This document shows positions 1 to 10,500 of a DNA stretch of 64,000 nt, piece after piece. The stretch comes from G963667675 sp964291545 (GTDB taxonomy: Bacteria; Chloroflexota; Dehalococcoidia; Lucifugimonadales; UBA3495). The position numbers and the translations under genes were made by a program. Positions within the stretch are counted from its first letter, which is position 1. The number at the start of each line of letters is the position of its first letter. A model generated the notes under the pieces. It was not told the origin of the DNA and did not search any database. It saw nothing but the letters and a program-made list of their open reading frames with translations. The stretch covers positions 62,001 to 126,000 of the forward strand of contig OZ219861.1 in NCBI GenBank assembly GCA_964291545.2, given 5' to 3'.

Positions 1-1
1 C

Positions 2-49
2 GGCCTGCAAAGCGTCTCGGGCATGCCGGCACTGGTGGATTTCAAATAA
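2..49 (+). CDS. C-terminal end of an upstream protein, probably the ABC substrate-binding protein (partial)
   Basis: Only the last 15 codons lie in the window, in frame from base 2 and closed by TAA at 47-49; they read GLQSVSGMPALVDFK. About 100 bp separate this stop from the first permease. The binding protein of peptide/nickel importers usually precedes its permeases, so position suggests a family 5 solute-binding protein. The tail is too short to prove the family. Confidence 0.45.
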   Translation, partial: GLQSVSGMPALVDFK

Positions 50-147
50 GGGCGCCTACATTCCCCGCAGGATTTGATTTGATTGGAACCAGTCCCCACT
101 TCGGACTGTGCCGCGTTCGGTTGAGCGCGTAGTCGGGTTCCACACTT

Positions 148-1299
148 ATGACAGGCTACCTCCTGCGACGCATTGGTCAGATGGGAGTAACCCTGCTCCT
201 GATCTTCACCCTCACCTTTTTTCTGGTTGAAGCCCAGCCGGGCGACTACGCCTCGTTCTATGTGCTAAACCCGGACCTGCCTCCCGACGTCAAGGACCAA
301 ATCCGGGCTGCCTTCGGTTTGGACAAGCCTCTCTGGCAGCAGTACTTCATACACCTGAAAAACATCTTTACGGGTAACTTCGGCGTTTCCTTCAGTCACT
401 TTCCCCGACCTGTCTTGGATGTGCTGGCGGAAAGGGTGCCCCGGACTCTCATGCTATTCCTCACCTCTACCGCCGCTTCCTTCTATCTAGGATTTTTCCT
501 GGGTAAGACCATAGCATGGCGGCGGGGCGGGCTGCTCGAATACTCGGCTACGATCTCCGGAGCCGCCCTCTTCACTGCATTCACCCCGGCGTTCGCGCTC
601 ATGATGATCTGGATATTCGCCTTCAGGCTGGGGTGGTTCCCGGTGGGCAAATTCCTGGACCCCCTGGTCTGGCGAGGATCAGAGGTCACCGCCAACTACG
701 TGTTCATCAACATGCTCATCAGCGCCACGGCGTTCATCGCGTTTGCGTTCGTGACGATGCTGATAATCGGAAGACTGGGGCGCAGGGTCCCATCCTACGC
801 GGCCGTTCCAGTCCTTCTGGCAGGAGCCGGGGCCATAGTGCTGGGCTGGACCTTCTCGGGAATAGGCGGCCTGGCCCTGGATATCCTCAAGCACATGGTG
901 CTGCCGGTCGCAACCTTGACCCTCATTTCTTTCGCAGGAACCATGCTTCTAACCCGTAATAGCATGCTGGAGACAATCCGGGAAGACTACGTGGTGGCAG
1001 CCAGGGCCAAGGGCCTGCCGGAGAGCCAGGTGCGCGACCGCCACGCCGCAAGGAACGCAATGCTGCCGGTGGTTACCAGCCTGGTCTACAGCCTGATATT
1101 CGCTATTGATGGCAGCGTCATAATCGAAGGGGTCTTCTCGTGGCCCGGCACGGGCATGACTCTCCTTTCTGCTGTTCGATCCGAGGACCTGCCCCTGGTG
1201 ATGGGGGCCATAATGTTCATCGGCGTGCTGTCTTTACTGGCGCATGCCATTGTGGACGTGCTCTACGTATATCTTGATCCAAGGATCCGCTACCAGTGA
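148..1299 (+). CDS. ABC importer permease, DppB/OppB type
   Basis: A 383-aa inner-membrane permease of the peptide/nickel (PepT) family. Hydrophobic segments are seen near residues 9-30, about 100-120, 135-160, 185-210, 215-240 and in the C-terminal third. The cytoplasmic EAA-type loop that docks the ATPase is clear near residues 280-315 (AARAKGLPESQVRDRHAARN). The protein is somewhat longer than typical DppB (about 310-340 aa), with extra sequence around the middle. Its stop overlaps the GTG start of the next permease by 4 bp, which indicates translational coupling. The substrate is inferred to be oligopeptides or a similar small solute; sequence alone does not decide it. Confidence 0.92.
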   Translation: MTGYLLRRIGQMGVTLLLIFTLTFFLVEAQPGDYASFYVLNPDLPPDVKDQIRAAFGLDKPLWQQYFIHLKNIFTGNFGVSFSHFPRPVLDVLAERVPRTLMLFLTSTAASFYLGFFLGKTIAWRRGGLLEYSATISGAALFTAFTPAFALMMIWIFAFRLGWFPVGKFLDPLVWRGSEVTANYVFINMLISATAFIAFAFVTMLIIGRLGRRVPSYAAVPVLLAGAGAIVLGWTFSGIGGLALDILKHMVLPVATLTLISFAGTMLLTRNSMLETIREDYVVAARAKGLPESQVRDRHAARNAMLPVVTSLVYSLIFAIDGSVIIEGVFSWPGTGMTLLSAVRSEDLPLVMGAIMFIGVLSLLAHAIVDVLYVYLDPRIRYQ

Positions 1300-2288
1300 T
1301 TACTCCCGAGCCCCCGGGCCCTGGGCCATCCACTGAAGCGCCGCCGGATTTCGGCCGCGGCAGATTGGGCTTCGTCCTCGCAAGGCTGCGGATGTCGGCC
1401 AGGTCTTTCAGAGCGGGCTGGGGAATCTTCATGGGAAGCCGCCTGGGTGCACTCTCGCTGTTCACGATACTGCTATTCGCCCTGATGGCGGTTGCCCACC
1501 CCATATTGATGGCGACAGTCTGGGACCCGACCACCTATGACCCTGTAACCGGATACGCCTTCGATCAAATCGAACAGCCTGCGCCACCCAGTTGGAGCCA
1601 CCCCCTCGGGACAGATCCGCTGGGCAGGGACGTACTGAGTCAGCTTCTCTACAGCACCCGCTCCGAATTTCTGCTTGGGATCACCGCCGCACTGGTAACG
1701 GTGGGTATCGCGACTGTTGTCGGGGCGGCTGCAGCCTACTATGGCGGCATTCTGGACGCTATTTTCATGCGATTGGCAGACCTTATCATCGCCCTGCCGG
1801 CAATCTCGCTGCTAATTGTGCTGAGCGCATTGTTCAACCTGAATCTCTTCTACCTGGCCCTCATTATCGGTTTGCTGGGAGGCTTTGGCGGGACTGCCAT
1901 AATCCTCAAGTCTCAAGCCCTGACCATACGCGTCAAACCCTTCATCGAAGCAGCGCGGGTTGCAGGGGGTGGCGACATCCACATCATATTCCGGCACATC
2001 ATCCCGCACCTGCTGCCCCTGTCGCTTCTCTACATGATGTTCACCGTCACCAGCGCCATCTTCGCCGAGGCGGTGCTCTCTTTCCTGGGACTTCTGGACC
2101 TGAGCATGAGTTGGGGGATCATGATCCACACCGCCAACACTGGAGGCTATCTTCTTAGTGGGACAAAGTACTGGTGGCTTATTGTCCCTGCCGGAGGATC
2201 CATCACTCTGATTTGCAGCGCCTTTTACCTGGCAGGACGGGCCCTCGACGAGGTCGTCAATCCGCGACTGAGGAGTAGATATGAATAA
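1296..2288 (+). CDS. ABC importer permease, DppC/OppC type
   Basis: A 330-aa second permease, partner of the preceding protein in the membrane channel. It begins at GTG, overlapping the upstream stop by 4 bp (GTGA). An N-terminal cytoplasmic stretch is followed by a first membrane segment near 50-70, then a periplasmic part with the family motif SHPLGTDPLGRDVLSQLLY. A five-helix core follows, with an EAA-type loop near residues 215-240 (EAARVAGGGDIHIIFRHIIP). Length and order match DppC. The gene belongs to one operon with the ATPases downstream (15-bp gap). Confidence 0.92.
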   Translation: MITPEPPGPGPSTEAPPDFGRGRLGFVLARLRMSARSFRAGWGIFMGSRLGALSLFTILLFALMAVAHPILMATVWDPTTYDPVTGYAFDQIEQPAPPSWSHPLGTDPLGRDVLSQLLYSTRSEFLLGITAALVTVGIATVVGAAAAYYGGILDAIFMRLADLIIALPAISLLIVLSALFNLNLFYLALIIGLLGGFGGTAIILKSQALTIRVKPFIEAARVAGGGDIHIIFRHIIPHLLPLSLLYMMFTVTSAIFAEAVLSFLGLLDLSMSWGIMIHTANTGGYLLSGTKYWWLIVPAGGSITLICSAFYLAGRALDEVVNPRLRSRYE

Positions 2289-2303
2289 CCGCAACGCCGG
2301 ACC

Positions 2304-3311
2304 ATGGCGGCAGGCATGACGTTCGGCGCCTACCTGAAAGTCGATGGGCTGACTCTCACCTACCATGTCAAGCAGGGAGAGATCAGGGCCGTACAGGACG
2401 TGAGCTTTGGACTCGACCCCGGTCAGTCCCTGGGAATCGTGGGAGAGTCCGGTTCCGGGAAATCCTCCATTGCCGCATGCCTCATGCGCCTCCTACCCGA
2501 CAACGCTCGGTTGGTAAATGGTCAGGTGCTCCTGGGAGGCCAGGACATCTTGCAGCTATCTGACGAGGAGTTGCGCCGCTTTCGTTGGAACCGCATCGCA
2601 ATGGTGTTCCAGGCCGCCATGAACGTGCTCAATCCCGTCTACAAGGTCGGTGCTCAGATAGAGGAGGCCCTCGAAGCTCACGATGTGGATATCACCCCCG
2701 AGGAGGCAAAGAACAAGGTCTCCGAACTATTCCGCAAGGTTGGCCTGGATCCCCGGATGACGGAAAGGTATCCCCACGAATTTAGCGGCGGCATGCGCCA
2801 GAGAGCCGTCATAGCTATGGCCCTTTCTTGCGACCCTGACGTGATCATCGCCGACGAGCCTACGACCGCCTTGGATGTGATTGTCCAGGACCGCATTCTG
2901 AGAGAAATGAAGGCCATCCAGCAGGAAAACCAAATGGCCATCATATACATCAGCCATGACATCGCCGTGGTCGCCGAAGTGTCGGACTTCGTGGCCGTGA
3001 TGTACGCCGGCAGATTGGTTGAGAAAGGCCCGACTATCGATGTACTCAATTCTCCGGTCCATCCCTACACGGCAGCACTAACGTCGGCCTTCCCCAGCGT
3101 ATCAGGTGAGCGGCGTCCGCTTGCCGCTCTGGCCGGCGAGCAGCCCAACCTCGTAGACCCGCCCAAGGGCTGCCCGTTCCATCCCAGGTGCCCAGCCGTC
3201 ACCGATATATGCAGGTCCGAATTCCCTCCTAGGGTCAGCAAACAGGGCCATTGGGCAGCCTGCTGGCACCCGAATGACAAGACCTTTCTGTCTGATGGAG
3301 GAGATTCGTGA
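2304..3311 (+). CDS. ABC importer ATPase, DppD/OppD type
   Basis: A 335-aa cytoplasmic ATP-hydrolysing subunit. Walker A is GESGSGKSS (about residue 49), the signature is FSGGMRQR, and Walker B is VIIADEPTTALD followed by the switch histidine in ISHDIAVV. The C-terminal oligopeptide/dipeptide extension with paired cysteines (CPFHPRCPAVTDICR) is typical of this ATPase family. The ATG at 2304 follows the permease closely. The stop overlaps the GTG of the next ATPase by 4 bp. It works as a heterodimer with the next gene product. Confidence 0.93.
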   Translation: MAAGMTFGAYLKVDGLTLTYHVKQGEIRAVQDVSFGLDPGQSLGIVGESGSGKSSIAACLMRLLPDNARLVNGQVLLGGQDILQLSDEELRRFRWNRIAMVFQAAMNVLNPVYKVGAQIEEALEAHDVDITPEEAKNKVSELFRKVGLDPRMTERYPHEFSGGMRQRAVIAMALSCDPDVIIADEPTTALDVIVQDRILREMKAIQQENQMAIIYISHDIAVVAEVSDFVAVMYAGRLVEKGPTIDVLNSPVHPYTAALTSAFPSVSGERRPLAALAGEQPNLVDPPKGCPFHPRCPAVTDICRSEFPPRVSKQGHWAACWHPNDKTFLSDGGDS

Positions 3312-4363
3312 AAGGGCTCATTGGGGACGAAGGCTTGAACGCGGGAGATGTGCAAAGCAGCACATTGCTCGATGTGGAGGGCCTTACCAAGAAGTTCCCC
3401 GTATCCAAGTCCCTCTTCCGAAAACCCGCGGGCTTCATTCACGCCGTCGACGATGTCTCTTTCAGGCTTTCTAACAAGGAAAGTTTGGGAGTGGTCGGTG
3501 AGTCGGGCTGCGGCAAGACAACTTTGGGCAAACTCCTGGTCAAATTAATCAACCCTGATGATGGGAGGATCCTGTACCGATTGCCCGGTCAGGTCCCAGA
3601 TGCCGAGGAAGATACTCTGATAGATATCTCCGGGCTAAAGAGCAGCGAGACCAAAGGATTTCGCCGGCGCGTCCAAATGATCTTCCAGGACCCCTATGAG
3701 TCCATGAATCCTAGACGCACAATCTACGACATCGTCTCAGAGCCGCTGTCGGTCCAGGGCATCGGCAACATGACAGATCGCGTTGACCGCGTGGCAGAAA
3801 CACTGTCATCCGTCGGCCTGACTCCGCCGACGGCCTTCTTTCTCCGACATCCCCACGAGTTGTCCGGTGGGCAGAGGCAGCGGGTGGCCATTGCCAGGGC
3901 ATTGGTCATTCGCCCGCGGTTCGTGGTGGCCGATGAGCCAACATCCATGCTCGATGTCTCCAGCAAGACAGGGATAATGCTGCTGATGCAGCGATTAGCC
4001 GGAGAGATGGGCATTTCGTACCTGTACGTGACCCATGACCTCGCTGTGGCCCGATACATGTGCGACCGGATCGCGGTGATGTATTTGGGCAGAGTGGTGG
4101 AATTGGCCGAGACGGAGGAATTGCTGCGCAACCCGCTCCATCCATATACAAAAGCTCTATTGTCCGCGGTCCCGGCCCCCGATCCAACCCATCAGAGAAT
4201 GCCTCCCGAAATAAAGGGTGACCTCGCTTTGTCTATCAACCCGCCGCAGCGCTGTCGCTTCTACGACAGATGCCCAGTGGCCACGGAGTCTTGCCGCCAC
4301 GATCCTCATCCGCCTGCTGTGGAAAAAGCGCCGGGTCACTTTGTCGCGTGCTACCTGGCATGA
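3308..4363 (+). CDS. ABC importer ATPase, DppF/OppF type
   Basis: A 351-aa second ATPase of the importer, starting at GTG in a 4-bp overlap. Walker A is GESGCGKTT, the signature LSGGQRQRVAIARAL, and Walker B FVVADEPTSMLD, followed by VTHDLAVA. A C-terminal cysteine-bearing extension (CRFYDRCPVATESCR) is present as in DppF/OppF. It is the last gene of the operon; a 70-bp hairpin element begins 67 bp after the stop and might also act as the transcription end. No other terminator is obvious. Confidence 0.93.
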   Translation: MKGLIGDEGLNAGDVQSSTLLDVEGLTKKFPVSKSLFRKPAGFIHAVDDVSFRLSNKESLGVVGESGCGKTTLGKLLVKLINPDDGRILYRLPGQVPDAEEDTLIDISGLKSSETKGFRRRVQMIFQDPYESMNPRRTIYDIVSEPLSVQGIGNMTDRVDRVAETLSSVGLTPPTAFFLRHPHELSGGQRQRVAIARALVIRPRFVVADEPTSMLDVSSKTGIMLLMQRLAGEMGISYLYVTHDLAVARYMCDRIAVMYLGRVVELAETEELLRNPLHPYTKALLSAVPAPDPTHQRMPPEIKGDLALSINPPQRCRFYDRCPVATESCRHDPHPPAVEKAPGHFVACYLA

Positions 4364-4429
4364 TTAAGCGGTTTGGTCCTGTGGCCCTGTGTCGTTGTCC
4401 AGCGAAAATGTCCTTACAGACCGATTTGG

Positions 4430-4499
4430 GGTTCCGTTTGTTTTTGGCGTATGCCGTTCCTGACGCTAGATAGGCCATACGCTACAAATGAACGGAACC
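4430..4499 (-). repeat. 70-bp hairpin element, copy 1 (subtype II)
   Basis: Starts GGTTCCGTTTG and ends GAACGGAACC; exactly 70 bp. The arms continue inward (GGCGTATG pairing with CATACGCT), leaving an apical core TCCTGACGCTAGAT. Called minus because the core reads as in the other minus copies. It lies between the importer operon and kinase 1. Confidence 0.9.
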
Positions 4500-4504
4500 G
4501 GACC

Positions 4505-4552
4505 CGGTTGCTCTTAGGGTCAGGCATATCTAGCGTTAGGTGTATAACATCA
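4505..4552 (+). repeat. Degenerate partial hairpin element
   Basis: Directly after copy 1, a decayed half-element is seen: GGTTGCTCTTAGGG, then GGCATATCTAGCGTTAGG, which matches the plus-orientation core. The right arm is not recognisable. Probably an old truncated copy. Confidence 0.45.
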
Positions 4553-4610
4553 CACGAGTCAGTAGTATCGGCGGGTCTTGGGGTGGTGAGGCGCGTTACA
4601 GCGGCGGGGG

Positions 4611-4823
4611 GGCGGCGGCGGAAATAATTATATTATATATATGGGGTTTACCGCATTAATTCCTTACAAAAGTGAACGAAGTGCGCGCACTTTGGCGCAC
4701 CCCCTTACAAAACGGTTAATTTGGACACGTCCCAACGGATAAAACGGCCAGTTTGGACTAGTCCCAACGGCAAAAGCGAAACATTGGCCAATTGAGGGAG
4801 ACGGGATGATCCAGCGGCGCCTT
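4611..4823 (+). promoter_or_regulatory. Repeated AT-rich regulatory block, copy A, with two GTCCCAACGG direct repeats
   Basis: The left 57 bp (4611-4667) matches 48905-48961 with two differences and contains a long AT run. The right part carries GTCCCAACGG at 4729-4738 and 4761-4770, 32 bp apart (three helical turns), each preceded by TTTGGAC. It then reaches an ATG at 4806 whose first codons (ATGATCCAGCGGC) are shared with copy B. The short reading frame after the ATG stops at 4919 and looks beheaded. Tandem direct repeats are the usual target of OmpR-type regulators, so control by the adjoining kinase/regulator is a reasonable inference. Confidence 0.55.
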
Positions 4824-4882
4824 TGGAATACAAACCAACCAACGGCTAATACACGCTTTACGGTTGGGTTGATGCGCCGGCG

Positions 4883-7270
4883 CTATGCTTGGCTGGCCTG
4901 CCCCTTGGGCATGCGGTAGCCGATGCGCGGCTCGGTGAAGATGTAGGTTGGGTTGTCAGCGTCGTCACCCAGCTTGCGGCGCAGGCTGCTGATCGCAGTC
5001 CGCATGGGCCGAACGTCTCCGTCCAGATCAGCGCCCCAGACCCGTCTCAACAGCTGTCCGTAGGTCAACACCCGCCCGGCGTTCGCCGCCAACTCCGCCA
5101 GGGTCCGGTACTCTATGGCGGTCAGGCGTACGGGCCGTCCGGCCAGGGTTGCCTGAAGTTCCGCATGGTTGACGACCAGGTCCCCGAACACGTAGGGCTC
5201 CGCCGGTTCTGAGGCGGCCATCCTGCGCAGGGCGGCTCGAATTCTCGCCGCCATTTCGGTAGGCGAGAAGGGCTTGACCATATAATCTGCGGCTCCATTG
5301 TCGAAGGCCCGGGCGATGGTTTCTTCCTGGCCATAGGCCGACACGAAGATGATCGGTGCGTCGCTCTGTTCCTGTATCTCATTCATGAGCTTGACACCGT
5401 CCACCCCCGGCAGCACAAGATCAAGAAGGATCAGGCGGGGTCTCTCCTCCTCCACCAGGCGCGGCACGTCCTTCGGGTCTCCGGTCATGATGGGAGCGTA
5501 ACCGGCCTTCGATAGGGCGTCGCGAATGTACCTGAGGGCTTGGGGGTCGTCGTCTATCCCAAGAATTGGAATCCGCTCCTCCATCCTTGGTGACGAGGGC
5601 TGGGTGCGCTGCGCAGATTCGGCCGCTGCGCGGGTATCGGGTCCCTCCACCGTTGGAATAGTGATGGTGAACCGGGCGCCCAGGCCCTCGCCCCCGCTCT
5701 CGGCCCATATCCGGCCCCCATGGGCCTCCATTATTCCCTTGCAGATCGCCAGCCCCAGTCCCGACCCTCCCAGGTCCGACCCCTGTTGGTCGCCTTCGAT
5801 GCCGGTGAACTTCCTGAACAGGTTGGGCAGCCGTTCCTCCGATACACCCTTGCCGTGGTCGACCACCGAGATCGCAACGTGCAAGTCCCACTGCTCCGCG
5901 GTTATCTCGATATCCGACGACGGTTGAGAGTGCCGGGCGGCGTTGGAGAGAAGATTCCCCAGGACCTGGACGATGCGCAGTCTGTCGGCCATGACCAGCG
6001 GTAAATTCGGGGCGGCCTGCATGTGCAGATTGTTCTCGGCCCCGCTGTTGAGAAACACGTTCCTGGCCTCGTCGACCAGCAGGACCGGGTCCTCGGGTTT
6101 GGGGGAGACCGACAGCGTGCCCGTCTCGATATGCGCCACGTCCAGGAGGTCGCTGATAAGCTGCCGCATCCGGTCGGTCTGCGCATCTATGATCCGAAAG
6201 AACTGGGTCGTTTCGGCCGGGCTCAGCGCGGCCGAAGGGTCCAGCAGGGTGGAGATGGAGCCCTTCACCGAGGTCAGCGGGGTGCGTAGTTCGTGGCTCA
6301 CCATACCCAGGAACTCCGCCCGCAGCCGCTCCAGTTCCTCCAACTCAGTCATGTCCTGCATCGTTATGATGAAGGACTCCACCACTCCGTCCTCCGAGCG
6401 GATGGGCGTGGCGTTCAGCAGCACTGCGACGCTCCGCCCGTCGGCCACCTGCAAGACGATTTCTTCGGCCCGGACCGTCTCCCCGGTGCTCAACAGTTCC
6501 GAGATTGAGAACTCCTTCAGGGAGATCTCCCGCCCGTCTGAGCGCCGGAAGGTTATCACCTCCAGCAGCTCCCCCGGCGATTGGTCCCGGTTTCGCAGCC
6601 GGTCGACGATCCGCCCGGCCTCCCGGTTGATCGAAAGCGGCACGCCGTTTCGGACGTCGAAGACGACGACGCCCACCGGGGAGGTGTTGATCACGGTTTC
6701 AAGGTGATTCCTTGCCCGCTGCTCGTCCCTGTACCTGCGTGCGTTGGCCATGACCATTGCCGCCTGGGCCGCGAACATCACCAAGGTCTCCTCATCCTCG
6801 GCGGAGAACTCCCGCCCGTCCTCGGTCCCGGCGACGCAGATTTTACCCACGAACTTGCCCAGGTGAATCACCGGGGCCGCCATGAAGGGCACCACCGGGC
6901 CAACCAGCACCGGCAGCCGGAAGTCGGCAAAACCCATCGATCTCACGTAGGCGAGCAGGTCCCGTACTCTCAGAGCCTTTGAAGGAGTTATCAGCGTGTC
7001 GAAGATATGCGACCCGTCCGGAATCTCGCACAGCTGCTCGGCTTGCTCGGCGGTAATGCCGGAAAACAAATAGTCCTGAAGCTGACTTTCATCACCCAGA
7101 AGCGTGATAACGCCGTAGCGGGCCCCGGTCAGAGACCTGGCCGAGTCCAGGACCCCCTGCAAGACGGTGTCAAACTCAAGGCTCTCGTTGATGCGGAGGC
7201 TGGCCTGGCTCAACCGCGATAGGCGCTCCCGCAGTTCCTCGTTCTCTTTCAACAATTCATCCGATGTCAT
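4883..7270 (-). CDS. Fused sensor histidine kinase / OmpR-type response regulator 1
   Basis: A 795-aa one-protein two-component system, soluble by sequence. In order: N-terminal coiled coil (1-25), GAF domain (about 30-180), PAS-like domain (190-310), HisKA with phospho-acceptor H326 in VSHELRTPL, HATPase with N-box (LLSNAARHS) and G-boxes (DHGKG; GGSGLGLAICKG), receiver (about 575-690; acidic DDD, phospho-site in LLDLVLPG, lysine in MVKPFS), and a winged-helix DNA-binding domain (700-790, ending RIGYRMPKG). All catalytic residues are present, unlike in the third paralogue. The ATG at 7270 follows a GAGGGGGAG-type ribosome site. A fragment of a close paralogue's winged helix is found at 24850-24943. 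Confidence 0.93.
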   Translation of the reverse strand: MTSDELLKENEELRERLSRLSQASLRINESLEFDTVLQGVLDSARSLTGARYGVITLLGDESQLQDYLFSGITAEQAEQLCEIPDGSHIFDTLITPSKALRVRDLLAYVRSMGFADFRLPVLVGPVVPFMAAPVIHLGKFVGKICVAGTEDGREFSAEDEETLVMFAAQAAMVMANARRYRDEQRARNHLETVINTSPVGVVVFDVRNGVPLSINREAGRIVDRLRNRDQSPGELLEVITFRRSDGREISLKEFSISELLSTGETVRAEEIVLQVADGRSVAVLLNATPIRSEDGVVESFIITMQDMTELEELERLRAEFLGMVSHELRTPLTSVKGSISTLLDPSAALSPAETTQFFRIIDAQTDRMRQLISDLLDVAHIETGTLSVSPKPEDPVLLVDEARNVFLNSGAENNLHMQAAPNLPLVMADRLRIVQVLGNLLSNAARHSQPSSDIEITAEQWDLHVAISVVDHGKGVSEERLPNLFRKFTGIEGDQQGSDLGGSGLGLAICKGIMEAHGGRIWAESGGEGLGARFTITIPTVEGPDTRAAAESAQRTQPSSPRMEERIPILGIDDDPQALRYIRDALSKAGYAPIMTGDPKDVPRLVEEERPRLILLDLVLPGVDGVKLMNEIQEQSDAPIIFVSAYGQEETIARAFDNGAADYMVKPFSPTEMAARIRAALRRMAASEPAEPYVFGDLVVNHAELQATLAGRPVRLTAIEYRTLAELAANAGRVLTYGQLLRRVWGADLDGDVRPMRTAISSLRRKLGDDADNPTYIFTEPRIGYRMPKGQASQA

Positions 7271-7557
7271 GCATCTCCCCCTCGAGCAGGCTCTCCAGGA
7301 CCCGCCGCCCTTCGCCTGCCAGGACTGGCTGGACTCAACCCCGGATTTCTAGGCTACCAAGGCATTCATGCTGCGTCAATAAAACTCATAAGACCTGATG
7401 CATATAGGCGGAATTTCTTACACGAATCTTATATGTCGGGTGTATTGTGGCCAGTAGCCAGCCTGAAAAGGGGCTGGGAAGGCTTTGCTTGGGGGACGCA
7501 GCAAGCCTCATCTGAGTCCATCCACAACCATACTTGATGACAGAGGGGATTAACGAT

Positions 7558-10500
7558 ATGACTGTCAATTCTCGAAACCTCGGAACCAAATGGCTTGTCC
7601 TAGCCCTTATCGCTGCCGTGACATCCCTTACGGTGTTCTTCGCCGCCAACCCCGTCTGGGGCGATAACTACGAGCCCATCATGTACGCCGAGAACGGGAC
7701 GGGTCCGGTGGCGACGTTCAACTCTGAGGACGCTGATGGTGACACCATAACTTGGGCTACTAGTGATAGCACAGCCCCAGATGCTGTCATCAGAGATGGA
7801 GCACGGTTCGAGTTTAGCGATGACAACCCAGGTGAGCTCAACTTTGTGACATCCCCTGACTACGAGATGCCGAGAGGGGCTGTGCTGAGCGACTCCAACC
7901 CCAACACGTACAAGATCGTTGTGACGGCGAATGATGGGTCTGGAACGCCGACAGCCACTAATTCGAAGGAAGTGGTCATCGAGGTCACGGACGTTGAGGA
8001 GCGAGCGACAATTGAGCTCTCGACGCGTCTGCCGGTGGTAGGCCAGGAGTTGACGGCAACGCTGAAGAATGACGACGAGGTCGCAAGCGGCGTGCGCTGG
8101 ACCTGGGAAAGGAAAGACGGTGCGAACTGGGTAGATGTTGAGGGAACGATAGGAGCGCCGACGACTATACCCAATCACAGCAACACCTACACGCCAGTAC
8201 AGAGCGAGATAGGTGCCGAGCTGCGTGTTGGGACGCAGTACATAGACACTGATGACGACAACCAGACGATAGCTGCGGTGGCGTTCGAGCACGCAGTTGC
8301 GCCGAGTGCATCTGGAGCGAACGTCGCTCCTACATTTGCGGAGGGTACTACGACCAGTAGGAGCGTAAAGGAGAACTCGCCGGCGGGGACGGCTGTGGGC
8401 AAGCCGGTGACGGCAACGGACGACCACCGGGCCGCGTCTGCGCTGAGCTACATGCTTGCTCAGACAAGTCCCAGCCTGGCTGCGAGGGAGAAGTCCCAGT
8501 TCAGGATAGAGCCGAAGACGGGCCAGATTCGCGTGAATGACGGCGCGAAGCTGAACTACGACCCCGTAGGGGATACAGCAGCAGTCAACTCATACATCCT
8601 CACGGTCACCGTCGACGACCCTGACGGGGGAGATGCCGGTACGATCTCCGTGACAGTGAACGTGACCGACGTGGCGGAGGCCCCGAAGGTGACGGGTCCG
8701 GCCATGAAGAAGGTAGATGAGGACTTTGACTCCGATCCTGACACCGACGGTAGGCAGTTAGTTGTCGACGAATACACGGGGACGGACGAGGCCGGCGCTG
8801 CAACAGGCCTGACCTTGGAGGGGGCTGACGCAGCGGCATTCGGTCTCACCCGTAACACTGACGGGAGGTACAGTCTCGCTTTCAACGAAGCCCCCGACTT
8901 TGAGAAGCCGGGGGACACGGGAGCCAACAACGAGTACCAGGTGACGGTGGTGGCCACCGACCGGGGGCTCAGGGCCACGCGGAATGTCGTGGTGCGGGTT
9001 GAAAACGCAAAAGAGACTGGGGAGATAGAGTTGAAGCCGGCGGCGCCCACCGTAGGGAAAGCGGTCAAGGCGGAGTTGGATGATGAGGATGGGGTTCAGG
9101 CGAATACCGTGACATGGGTCTGGAGCTCGAAGGACGATACGACCTGCGACGCCACGACGACCTTTGCTCGCGGCGACAGGGTTGCGGGCGCCACCTCGGA
9201 CACCTATACGCCGACGGCTGCGGAGTGTCTGCGGGTGACGGCGCGCTACACCGATGGCAAGGGCATGGATGTTGCCTCAACAGAGGTCACGGTAGGGGCC
9301 CGGACGAGCAATGTGCCGGTGTTCGATGAGGACGACCCGATCATAAGGAGCGTCAACGAGAACGCGACCACCGTGCCTACGGATGTGGGATCGGTCGCTG
9401 ACCCAGGTACTGCCGCCCCCGTGGTGGCCACTGACGTTGACACGTCAGCTACCCCTCCCGACACCCTGACATACACGATTGTCAGCGTAGACCCGTCGAG
9501 CGGCGCAGCCCGGTTCAGCATCGACAACACTGGTCAGCTGAAGGCTGAGGAGAAGCTGGACCACGAGGAGCAGGCCAGCTACGTGCTGGAGGTGAAAGCC
9601 ACTGACAGCACGGGCAACTCCGCCACGGTCATGGTGACCGTCATGGTCAACAACGTGAACGACAAACCCGGCGCGATTATGGATAGCCGCCGGAACAACA
9701 ACTACGCCGAGAACGGGACGGGTCCGGTGGCGACGTTCAACTCTGAGGACGCTGATGGTGACACCATAACTTGGGCTACTAGTGATAGCACAGCCCCAGA
9801 TGCTGTCATCAGAGATGGAGCACGGTTCGAGTTTAGCGATGACAACCCAGGTGAGCTCAACTTTGTGACATCCCCTGACTACGAGATGCCGAGAGGGGCT
9901 GTGCTGAGCGACTCCAACCCCAACACGTACAAGATCGTTGTGACGGCGAATGATGGGTCTGGAACGCCGACAGCCACTAATACGAAGGAAGTGGTCATCG
10001 AGGTCACGGACGTTGAGGAGCGGGCGACGATTGAGCTCTCGACGCGTCTGCCGGTGGTAGGGCAATCGCTGACGGCAACGCTGAAGAATGACGACGAGGT
10101 CGCAAGCGGCGTGCGCTGGACCTGGTCCGGCATTGAGGGAACGCCGACAGACACCACAGAACCTTACGTGTCCACCTATACGCCAATTGCGGGCGACGGG
10201 AATGACAGAGTACGTGTGGGTGTGAAATACATCGACACCGACGGCCAGGATCAGACGATCGCTGCGGTGGCGTTCGAGCACGCAGTTGCACCATCTTTGG
10301 CGCCAGATGTGACGAGTGAGTCTCCAACGTTTGCAGAGGGTACTACGACCAGTAGGAGCGTAAAAGAGAACTCGCCGGCGGGGACGGCTGTGGGCAAGCC
10401 GGTGACGGCAACGGACGACCACCGGGCCGCGTCTGCGCTGAGCTACATGCTTGCTCAGACAAGTCCCAGCCTGGCTGCGGGGGAGAAGTCCCAGTTCAGG